The notes under the pieces: generated by a model | What the model was told of the DNA's origin: nothing | Seen by the model: the letters and a program-made list of their open reading frames with translations, nothing else | Databases searched by the model: none | Translations under genes and position numbers: made by a program | Shown: one piece after another, positions 10,305 through 19,195 of the stretch | Position numbering within the stretch: position 1 is the first letter of the stretch | How the letters are laid out: each line of letters opens with the position of its first letter | Source of the DNA: Pampus argenteus | Lineage: Eukaryota > Chordata > Actinopteri > Scombriformes > Stromateidae | Reading direction: 5' to 3' | Assembly: GCA_036937835.1 (NCBI GenBank) | Contig: CM072880.1 | Location: 20,108,001 to 20,172,000, forward strand | Length of the DNA: 64,000 bases

Positions 10305-12802
10305 GATCTCTCCCTAACCCGTGACTTCTCATCATGTGTCGACAGTTTTGGATTCCAGCAATTTGTAGATTTCCCCACCCACTGTAAAGGACATATACTG
10401 GACTTAATCTGCTGCTCTGGCCTCTCACCCTCCAACTGCTCAGCTGATCACTTTCCCATATCTGACCACTCTCTTGTCACCTTCAGTATCTCCCTCTCTC
10501 CCTTTATAATCAAGACTTCCCGCCCCATCTCTTTCCGTAACATCAAAAACATTAACATGGACACTCTCTCTGCCTCCCTTGAACATATTCAGATTCCTGA
10601 CCACCTCCTCTCCCCTGATGAACTTGTCACTCTCTACAACAATAGTCTACAAAACATCCTGAACTTTATTGCTCCTGTTAAAACTCGGTCTGTCACTTTT
10701 TCACAAACTGCCCCCAGCTTCGATCCATGAAAGCAAAAGGCTGTCAGCTTGAGCGTCTGTACAAGAAAACTGGTCCCACAGAGAAATGTACAATACCCAC
10801 ATATTACACTACAAGCACTCCATTTCTCAAACTAAATCTAACTATTACTCCTTTTTAATCCACTCTCATAAAGGCAACTCCAAAACACTTTTCACCCTTC
10901 TCAACAGAATCATCAAGCCACCTGACTCACTCCCCACCCACCTGTATTCAACTGAAACATGGAATACCTTAATGGACTTTTTCAATGCAAAAATTCACAA
11001 TATTCACCAACATCTCCAGTCCAACCCATCTTCTCTCCCCTCCCCTGAATTCTTCCGCCTTTGCCAGATTCTATCCACCTTCCAACTCCCGGAGCCCTCT
11101 GAAATATCTGACCTCATCACCAAGTCAAAGTCCTCCACCTGTCAGCTTGATCCCCTACCCACAACCCTTGTAAAATCCTGCCTTCCTTCTCTCCTCCCCA
11201 TCATCTCTGCCATCATCAACTCTTCACTTAGCACTGGAACTGTTCCTCCACCCTTCAAAGTTGCTGCTGTTACTCCAATACTTAAGAAACCTGGATCTGA
11301 CCCTTCTGACTTTAATAACCTCTGCCCCATTTCCAACCTTCCCTTCATCTCCAAAATATTAGAAAAAAATGTAGCCTCTCAACTTCACTCTCATCTCTCT
11401 CACAACTCCCTCTATGAGCACTTTCAATCTGGATTTCGCCCCCTACACAGCACTGAAACCGTCCTCATAAAAATTACCAATGATCTTCTCATGGCAACTG
11501 ACTTAGGACTACTTTCCATCCTCATCCTCCTCGATTTAAGTGCAGCCTTTGACACCATCTCTCACCCCATCCTCCTCCAGAGACTTTCCTCCATTGGCAT
11601 CACTGACACCCCTTTAGACTGGTTCCACTCATATCTATCTGGTCGTACACAGTTCATACAGCTCAAGTCCTTTAAATCCCAACCCTCCCCTGTTACCTCT
11701 GGCGTACCCCAAGGATCAGTCCTGGGGCCCCTCCTCTTTATCACCTATCTCCTTCCACTTGGCAACATCTTTCATAAATTTAACATCAATTTCCACTGTT
11801 ATGCCGATGACACCCAGCTCTACCTATCCGGAAAACCATCTGTCACCCCCCCTCCCTCACCTCATGCTTATCCGAAATCAAATCCTGGTTCACCTCCAAC
11901 TTCTTAAAACTTAACAGTGACAAAACAGAAGTCCTCCTTATAGGCACCAAATCCACCCTATCCAAAGCTAGCAATATCTCTTTTTCAATTGATGGATCCT
12001 CAGTTTCCTCCTCACCCCAGGTCAAGAGCTTTGGTGTCATCCTAGACAGTTCTCTATCATTCCACTCCCACATTAACAACATCACTAGGTCCGCCTACTT
12101 TCACCTACGCAACATTAATCGTCTTCCCCCTCCCTCTCCTCCCACACCTCTTCCATCCTTGTACACAGGCTTGTCACCTCCCGTCTTGACTACTGTAACT
12201 CCCTCCTCTTTGGTCTCCCCCACAAATCCCTTCACAAGCTGCAACTGGTCCAAAACTCAGCTGCCCGCATCATTACCAGAACCCCTTCATTTCACCATAT
12301 TACCCCTGTACTACAGCATCTCCACTGGCTCCCCATTAAGCACAGAATTCATTTTAAAGTTCTCCTCCATACTTTCAAAGCCATCCACAATCTTGCCCCT
12401 CCTTACCTGTCTAATCTTCTTCACACTGCTATTCCCTCTCGCTCCCTACGGTCCTCCTCCTCCCTCCTTCTTACTGTCCCCACTGCCCGCCTCAGTACTA
12501 TGGGGAGTAGAGCTTTCAGTTGCTCTGCTCCCCAACTCTGGAATGCATTACCCCCTGACATCCGCAATATTGACTCTTTACCCCTCTTCAAATCTAGACT
12601 AAAAACTCATTTGTTTCAGTTAGCCTATGCACTTTGACTTTTAATCATTTCTTTGTTTTATATTCTACAGCCTGTGCTTTTTATTGTGTATTGCCTTTTT
12701 AATCTTTGTATTTCTATTGTTTTTTATCTTTGTATAGTGTCCTTGGGTGTTTTGAAAGGCGCTCTGAAATAAAATGCATTATTATTATTATTATTATTAT
12801 TG
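10305..12802 (+). pseudogene. L2-clade LINE with (ATT)n tail, ORF2
   Basis: 5'-truncated L2/Maui-like LINE. The endonuclease end is at about 10,305-10,520 (DFPTHCKGHILDLI, PISDHSLVTF). A linker and most of the RT are open at 10,786-11,907: STCQLDPLPTTLVKSCL, SGFRPLHSTETVLIKI, LLDLSAAFDTISHPIL, SGVPQGSVLGPLLF and the catalytic NFHCYADDTQLYLS with both aspartates. Frameshifts follow at about 11,850 and again near 12,120; the C-terminal region reaches about 12,630. The 3' UTR ends in TTGAAAGGCGCTCTGAAATA and an ATT array (12,778-12,800). It is clearly a different lineage from the GATTT-tailed L2 that dominates the window. Confidence 0.85.
12778..12801. repeat. (ATT)n LINE tail
   Basis: Eight ATT units at the 3' end of the LINE, the kind of short tandem tail typical of L2/CR1 elements. 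Confidence 0.9.
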
Positions 12803-13089
12803 ACATTAACTGAGGCAAGTGAGGCTTGCAGTTGTTTAGAAGTGATTTTTGGATCTTTTGTGACTTTTGCAGTTAGTCTGCGCCATGCTCTTGGAGTCAT
12901 TTTGGTAGGTCGGCCACTCCTGGGAAGGGTCACTACTGTTCCATACCTTCTCCATTTATGGATGATGGCTCTGACAGTGCTCCGTTGGAGTCACAAAGAT
13001 TTACCAATGGCTTTGTATCCCTTTCCAGACTGATACATCTGTATAATCTTGTTTCTTGTCTGCTCTTGAAGCTCACTGGAACGAGGCAT
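12803..13089 (-). pseudogene. Tc1 transposase, N-terminal DNA-binding part
   Basis: The minus-strand start at 13,089 gives MPRSSELQEQTRNKII, then GKGYKAIGKSL-stop-LQRST, IHKWRRYGTV, LPRSGRPTKMTPRAWRRL and KITSKQLQASL. This is the bipartite paired-like helix-turn-helix domain with the GRPTK hook of Tc1 proteins. A TGA replaces a residue that is usually glycine in the first half, an independent inactivating change. It resumes after the LINE at 10,304. Confidence 0.9.
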
Positions 13090-13464
13090 GGTGATGTGTG
13101 TTCAGCAGGGACTCTCTCACCTTGTCAGACAGGTTTTATGTTAGTGATCTCCTACTTGGAAATGTCTGGGAGCAAGCAGGCCTGGGTGTGGCCATGCAAT
13201 TGAACTAAGATTTCCCCAATATTAAGATTATTCACAATTACTCAGCTTTTTAACAAGGGGGCAAATACTTTTTCACAGAGGGTCATGTAGGTTTGGATAG
13301 GATTTTTCTCTTACCAAAAAAAACAACAACTGCATTTTCTGAATACTTAGGTTATCTTTGTATACTGTTTCAATTTGTTTGATAATATGTAAAGGTTAAG
13401 TGTGTCAAACGAGCAACAAAGTAAAAAATCAGCAAGGGGGCAAAAAGATTTGCACAGCACTGTA
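13090..13464 (-). mobile_element. Tc1 transposon 5' end with terminal repeat
   Basis: Non-coding leader and outer end of the split Tc1. The outermost sequence, read inwards on the minus strand from 13,464, is TACAGTGCTGTGCAAA, next to a TA. A related inner motif, AGGGGGCAAATACTTTTTCA, lies near 13,256-13,277, as in Tc1 elements with two direct repeats per end. The partner end near 9894 is lost. Confidence 0.75.
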
Positions 13465-14022
13465 TGTAACATCGCCAAAATCAGACGCATCATTTCTCAA
13501 GCGGATGCAGAAAAACTAGTCCATGCATTTGTTACTTCGAGGCTGGACTATTGTAACTCTTTGTTCAGTCTGCTCCAATAAGTCTCTTTGGAGTTTGCAG
13601 CAGAATGCTACTGCACATATTCTGACAGGAACCAAGATCAGAGATCACATCTCTCCCATTTTGGCTTCCTTGCACTGGCTACCCGTTAAATCTAGAATAG
13701 AATATAAATTCTTCTATTGACATACAAAGCTTGTCATGGTCAGGCACCATCATATTTAAAAGAGCTTATAGTACCTTACTACTCCACTAAAACACTGCAC
13801 TCTCAGGATGCTGGGCTCCTTGTGGTTCCTATAGTTTCTAAAAGTAGATTGGGAGCCAGAGCTCTCAGCTATCAAGCTCCTCTTCTATGGAACAAATTAC
13901 CGCGCTGTGTTCGGAAGGCAGACACGATCAACACCTGTAAGAGTAGACTTAAGACTTTCCTTTTTGATAAAGCTTATAGTTAGGGCTGGCTCAGGTCATC
14001 CCTTAGTTATGCTGTCATAGGA

Positions 14023-14055
<33 letters not shown>

Positions 14056-14290
14056 ATGTTACTAGCTAAACTTCTTCCCTGGAGTTTCTGTGTTCTCTAG
14101 TCCAGCAGGTTGTCATGGATGGTGGCTGCTGCTGTGGTCTTGCGCAGCGTCCACTGCATGTGTTGTCACCATCATTATTGTTACAATATCTCCATTACAG
14201 TTTATTGTTAATGATTTACTGCTGCTGCTGTGCATCTGTCTCTCCATCACAAGTTCCACTGCTACTGTAACAATTCATCTTTAATTGTAA
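13465..14290 (+). pseudogene. L2 ORF2 C-terminal part and 3' UTR
   Basis: This continues the copy broken at 9893. It encodes NIAKIRRIISQADAEKLVHA in one frame, then SPILASLHWLPVKSRIEYKF and KACHGQAPSYLKELI, ending at RLKTFLFDKAYS (stop at 13,981). There are frameshifts near 13,560 and 13,715. A CT-rich run (14,020-14,057) begins the 3' UTR, which stops at 14,290 where a gypsy remnant begins. Confidence 0.85.
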
Positions 14291-15101
14291 TAAACAACAA
14301 TCCTTTCATTGTAGGTTGAAACAAAAAACAAGCAGCTTGAGGTGCAAGCCATGCATCTGTGCATCAGGGCTTTTGAGCTTGAAAGAGAAGCCCCTGTAGC
14401 CTCCACCCCGGTGTCTCCTGTTGGTCACAGCTATGTTTCTGCTCCTGCGTTTGACATCAGTAAGCACATTGCACTAATACCTCCATTTCGTGAGTCAGGT
14501 TGATTCCTATTTTGGTGCTTTTGAGCGGATAGCTGCTGCCCTGAGTTGGTCACTTCTCCTCCAGTGCAAACTAGTAGGGAAAGCTCAGGAAGTCTGTGCC
14601 AGTCTGTCGATCGAGGATAGCCTTGATTATAACATCCTGAAAAAGACCATGTTGCAGGCCTACAAGCTTGTCCCTGAAGCCTACAGACAGAAATTTAGAA
14701 ATAGTGAGAAAACTGCTAACCAGTCTTATGTGGAGTTTGTACGTGACAAGGGTGTGTTATTTGACAAGTGGTGCCAAGCATGTAATATTAAGACCATGTC
14801 GGAAATGAGAGAGGTCATACTGGTTTTCATTCGATCCAGTTTCTTTGAGAGAAACTGTACGGATGTAGTCCTCCTACTCCTCCACCTGGTCCGGTCATCT
14901 ACACACACTGTTCCTCATTTTCAGTCGAGGCCTCCCTCACACTCAACCTTGCAAAGTATGAATTTGGTAAAGCCACTGTTACCTATTTAGGAAAACAGGT
15001 AGGTCAGGGGCAGGTACGTCCGTTAGCTGATAAAGGCCAGATGTTACTCCGACCAGGGAAATTAAACATTTAGGGGAATGTTTAATTCTTGGGTGTGGGG
15101 G
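14291..15101 (+). pseudogene. Ty3/gypsy remnant: SCAN-like Gag joined to an RT fragment
   Basis: The frame at about 14,490-14,830 reads SYFGAFERIAAALSWSLLLQ, KLVGKAQEVCASLSIEDSLD, LVPEAYRQKFRNSEKTANQS and VEFVRDKGVLFDKWCQ. This is the SCAN-like capsid fold of fish gypsy Gags related to the source of vertebrate SCAN domains. After MREVIL the frame is lost. At about 14,935-15,020 another frame gives LNLAKYEFGKATVTYLGKQV, the gypsy RT thumb region, so everything from late Gag to mid RT is deleted. The 5' LTR is absent, while the 3' LTR follows directly. It lies in the L2 3' UTR, with GTAA on both sides. Confidence 0.8.
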
Positions 15102-15667
15102 TGTTATGACTGTGGTCATAACTTTTGGTCATTTTGTTTGTAGTCTGCTGTGTTTGTGTCTGTACCGGTGTTTTCACAGGTAAATGATGGCATCCGCTCT
15201 GATTGGCTGCAGCTGATTACGGCCGATGATACAAGGAGCCAAGATGGCGGCAGGGAGGTGGACAGCAGCAGCAGCATTTTCCATATCCTCCCTTTTTCCC
15301 AACCTGTCACATGTCCTTCTGCTCCGAAACCTTTATAGTTTTGATCAAAAGAGTAGAGGTGGACTGCCATTTTTGTTTTGACCTTGTTTTCTCCTGTTTT
15401 TCTAAAGGTAGTAAAGGTAAGATCTTTGTCATTTGTTTGTGTTTTGGAGGAAGTTGTTTATTTTCTAGTTAGAATTGTTCTGTTATTGTTTTGGCCTGGG
15501 TCCACCCTGGAGTTGTGTTCTTAGTTGTAGTAGTTTAACCTTGTGTATTTTTTGTAAATACATTTTTGTTTAATCAATCGCTGATTTTGTAAGTGGCTAC
15601 TTGGGGCTTGGGAAAGATGAGGCCTGTTCGTGTTGTGCCCTAAACACCCCTAGACTGGGGCATAACA
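15102..15667 (+). mobile_element. Gypsy 3' LTR (566 bp)
   Basis: It begins TGTTATGAC right after a G-rich purine tract (GGGTGTGGGGG) and ends GGGGCATAACA, giving the inverted ends TGTTATG/CATAACA. GTAA follows at 15,668, matching GTAA at 14,287-14,290 before the element: a 4-bp target duplication. Confidence 0.75.
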
Positions 15668-15958
15668 GTAACCAATTATCATTTTAACATTCATATAATT
15701 CATTGTGATTGTACAATATGTGTATGTTGATTTGTTCTGTACACGTGACATCCATTGCACGGAGAGGGATCCCTCCTCAGGGGCTCTTCCTGAGGTTTCT
15801 TTCACCTTTTTCCCCTGTAAAATGTGGGCAAGTTTTTCCTCACTCGAACCAAGGGTGTAAGGACAGAGGGTGGCACTCCCTGTACAGATTGTAAAGCCCT
15901 CCAAGACAAATGTATTTTGTGACTTTGGGCTATACAAATATATATATTTTTTTATTTG
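15668..15958 (+). mobile_element. L2 LINE 3' end
   Basis: This is the last part of the L2 copy interrupted at 14,290. It holds the conserved 3' block (GAGGTTTCTTTCACC, TGTACAGATTGTAAAGCCCT, TTTGGGCTATACAAATA) and ends in a degenerate TTATTTGATG tail. The GAGGTTTCTTCC...TTTTTCC segment resembles the 3' block that fish SINEs and L2-type LINEs share, as far as I recall. Confidence 0.85.
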
Positions 15959-16278
15959 ATGTAGTTTGGTGCTCAGCACAGAAGTATGTATGTGTTCAGC
16001 TGTCCATGCACATGATGGACATGCACAGACATCAATGCTGACATTCAATTAGTGTGCCACTCCTCTACATATCTAGCTTCAAAGAGTGTGAGCAATAAAG
16101 TGTGGATGTGAATATTTCTCTCCAACATGCAATCACTGTGCAACAAACTGGACGAACGGTTGCTGTTTTGGAGGAACAGGGACTTCAAAACTGTAACCAC
16201 TGATTTATGGTGCTGACAGAATGTTTTTATGTTGGTTGTGTTTGTGTGTCATGAGTAACTTGTCTTATTGTATTTATA
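15959..16278. other. Unannotated spacer
   Basis: Nothing recognisable between the L2 end and the Tc1 element. Confidence 0.4.
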
Positions 16279-16280
16279 TA

Positions 16281-17915
16281 CAGACGTGGACAAAATTGTT
16301 GGTACCCCTCAGTTAAAGAAGGAAAAACCCACAATTCTCACTGAAATCACTTGAAACTTACAAAAGTAACAATAAATAAAAATTTATTGAAAATTAAATA
16401 ATCAAAATCAGCCATTACTTTTGAATTGTTTATTAACATAATTATTTAAAAAAACAAACTAATGAAATAGGGCTGGACAAAAATGATGGTACCCATAACT
16501 TAATATTTTGTTGCACAACCTTTTGAGGCAATCACTGCAATTAAACGATTTCTGTATTTGTCAATGAGCATTCTGCAGCTGTCAACAGGTATTTTGGCCC
16601 ACTCCTCATGAGCAAACGGCTCCAGTTGTCTCAGGTTTGATGGGTGTCTTCTCCAAATGGCATGTTTCAGCTCCTTCTACAGATGTTCAATGGGATTCAG
16701 ATCTGGGCTCATGGAAGGCCACTTTAGAATAGTCCAACGCTTTCCTCTTAGCCATTCTTGGGTGTTTTTAGCTGTGTGTGTTTTGGATCGTTGTCCTGTT
16801 GGAAGACCCATGACCTGGGACTGAGACCAAGCTTTTTGACACTAGGCAGCACATTTCTCTCCAGAATGCCTTGATAGTCTTCAGATTTCATTTTACTTGC
16901 ACAGATTCAAAACACCCTGTGCCAGATGCAGCAAAGCAGCCCCAAAACATTACTGAGCCTCCTCCATGTTTCACAGTAGGGACAGTGTTCTTTTCTTCGT
17001 ATGTTTGTTTTTTGAGTCTATGAACATAGAGTTGATGTGCCTTGCCAAAAAGCTCCAGTTTGCTCTCATTTGTCCAAAGGACATTCTCCCAGAAGCTTTG
17101 TGGCTTGTCAACATGCATTTTTGCAAATTACAGTCTTGCTTTTTATGATTTTCTTTTAGCAGTGGTGTCCTCCTTGGTCGTCTCCCATGAAGTCCACTTT
17201 GGCTCAAACAACGACGAATGGTGCGATCTGACACTGATGTACCTTGGCCTTGGAGTTCACCTTTAATTTCTTTGGAGGTTGTTCTGGGCTCTTTGGATAC
17301 AATTCGAACGATCCGTCTCTTCAATTTGTTATCAATTTTCCTCTTGCGGCCACGTCCAGGGAGGTTGGCTACTGTCCCGTGGGTCTTGAACTTCTGAATA
17401 ATATGAGCCACTGTTGTCACAGGAACTTCAAGCTGTTTGGAGATGGTCTTATAGCCTTTACCTTTAAGATGTTTGTCTATAATTTTTTTTCGGATGTCCT
17501 GGGACAATTCTCTCCTTCGCCTTCTGTTGTCCATGTTCAGTGTGGTACACACCTTTTCACCAAACAGCAGAGTGACTACTTGTCTCCCTTTAAATAGGCA
17601 GACTGACTGATTATGAGTTTGGAAACACCTGTGATGTCAATTAAAGGACACACCTGAGTTAATCATGTCACTCTGGTCAAATAGTTTTCAACCTTTTATA
17701 GACGTACCATCATTTTTGTCCAGCCCTATTTCATTAGTTTGTTTTTTTAAATAATTATGTTAATCAACAATTCAAAAGTAATGGCTGATTTTGATTATTT
17801 AATTTTCAAAAAATTTTTATTTATTGTTACTTTTGTAAGTTTCAAGTGATTTCAGTGAGAATTGTGGGTTTTTCCTTCTTTAACTGAGGGGTACCAACAA
17901 TTTTGTCCACGTCTG
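16281..17915 (-). mobile_element. Full-length Tc1 transposon with 212-nt inverted repeats
   Basis: It starts CAGACGTGGACAAAATTGTT and ends with its reverse complement, flanked by TA on both sides (16,279-16,280 and 17,916-17,917). The inverted repeats span 16,281-16,492 and 17,704-17,915. Each contains an outer GTGGACAAAATTGTTGGTAC and an inner GCTGGACAAAAATGATGGTA, the IR/DR pattern in which transposase binds two direct repeats per end. The arms remain very similar. Total length is 1,635 bp, normal for the family. Confidence 0.93.
16500..17534 (-). pseudogene. Tc1 transposase, inactivated
   Basis: The start MDNRRRRRELSQDIRKKI (17,534) opens a paired-like DNA-binding domain (GKGYKTISKQLEVPVTTVAH, LPGRGRKRKIDNKL, a GRKRK-type hook). 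The DDE core follows: QSFWENVLWTNESKLELFGK, KHGGGSVMFWGCFAASGTG, VFQQDNDPKHT and MSPDLNPIEHL. The first catalytic aspartate, normally in WTDESK, is Asn here; the second Asp and the Glu remain. There is a frameshift around 17,100 (after LLKENHKK) and a premature TAG right after NPIEHL. All are loss-of-function changes in an element whose ends are still well preserved. Confidence 0.9.
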
Positions 17916-17917
17916 TA

Positions 17918-18695
17918 TATGTTCATATGTTTTTTTATTTTATTTTATGTTTTTATGTCCTGCCAGGGACTGCGGATGTAAATTAGCCTGAGGCTAACTC
18001 TGGTACAATGCATGAAATGGCAACATTTATGTTTTAATTGTACACAAAACCCCTGCAAAGCAGTAAACTGTCATATACTGTTATATTGTATATATATTCA
18101 GTATGCATATCGTCTGTTCTTCTGATTCTGCATGCCCTTCTCTTTGTGACTCAACTCCCGGGCCAACAATACTGCAACAGTTTACCGGTTTTCAGTGTAG
18201 GGCATATTCACCGTGAACTATTAGGTCATTACAGTAAATGTCCATACATATTCTTGCAAAAGCCACCAGTCAATCTGATTTCAACTTCATCTTCAGGAAA
18301 TTGTGCTTTATTCTTGAGCTGATTTTGAAATAGTGCTCTGTCTAAAAGCTTTAATTGTAGAGTTTGCTGTTACCATAGCAACATCACCCACTCTATATTT
18401 GTACATGGTTGGCAGACAGACCAGATAGAAGGAATAGATCTCCTTTTCAAGCAGTACATCTTCAAGATAGCAGTCACTAGTTTAGGACTGTATAAGCTTA
18501 ATGTTATTAACTGGTATTGTTTAACATATAGCATCTTAAATCTTCCACTGGACATGGTTAATTTATGCTTATATCCATGTGACTCTGTTTAAAGGGGATA
18601 TATTTTGTTTTTGGTGGGGTTTTTTTTTGTTCGTTATATAACATTATGATGTCTATGCTAAACATAGTCAAAGTTCCAAAACCTGAGGTTAATGT
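17918..18695. other. Unannotated sequence, possible LINE 3' UTR trace
   Basis: CCTGCCAGGGACTGCGGATG and TAGCCTGAGGCTAACTCTGG near 17,961-18,005 resemble a phrase I associate with 3' ends of some fish LINEs. The rest shows no gene or repeat I recognise. Confidence 0.3.
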
Positions 18696-19042
18696 ACACT
18701 GTAAAAAATCCTGTTAAAAACGGTAAATTACTGGCAGCTACGGCTGCTAAACAAAAACTGTAAGATTAAAGTAACATACTGTAATTCAAATAATATGCAA
18801 CAACATTAAATTTACAGAAATTTTCATCAACATTTTAACAGAAAAATACCGTTATTTTACTTTTTTTTCTCCAAATAATTATGATCAATCACTTTTAATA
18901 AAGGGACAATCCTTTAAGTTCTGCAGGAAAATACTGTTATTTTACTGATTTTTCCTAAATAATTATGATCAATCACTTTCAATAAAGGGACAATCCTTGA
19001 AGTTCTGCAGGAAAATACCATTATTTTACATATTTTCCCAAA
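18696..19042. repeat. Non-autonomous transposon-like repeat with an 84-bp tandem unit
   Basis: It begins near CACTGTAAAAAATCCTGTTA, an end reminiscent of CACTA/EnSpm-type elements, though I cannot find a matching far end. From 18,873 an 84-bp unit repeats about twice with a partial third: AATTATGATCAATCACTTT, AATAAAGGGACAATCCTT, TTCTGCAGGAAAATAC, ATTATTTTAC. The same unit occurs at 60.95-61.14 kb. Confidence 0.6.
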
Positions 19043-19195
19043 ATACACTGCTCACAAAAATTAACACTTTAACACTTTAAAGAAACACATTAGATACATC
19101 AGATCTCAATATAAAGTTAGTTTTCTATACAAATAACGACAGGGCAGTGTCTTAGGAACAAAAGGATGCCAAGTCTTTTAATGGAAATAAAGGTT
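19043..19195. mobile_element. Non-autonomous DNA transposon end (fragment)
   Basis: ACTGCTCACAAAAATTAACA, AGGAACAAAAGGATGCCAAG and TTTTCAGCCTACAG match, from memory, a widespread fish non-autonomous DNA transposon end. It abuts the 3' end of the L1-clade LINE. No inverted partner is visible. Confidence 0.4.

Noticed and set aside
10254..10730. 158-codon protein starting MNPIFASCLSNGGVMN
   Set aside because: A chimera: the first part is antisense Tc1, the rest is LINE endonuclease after the ACATT insertion site.
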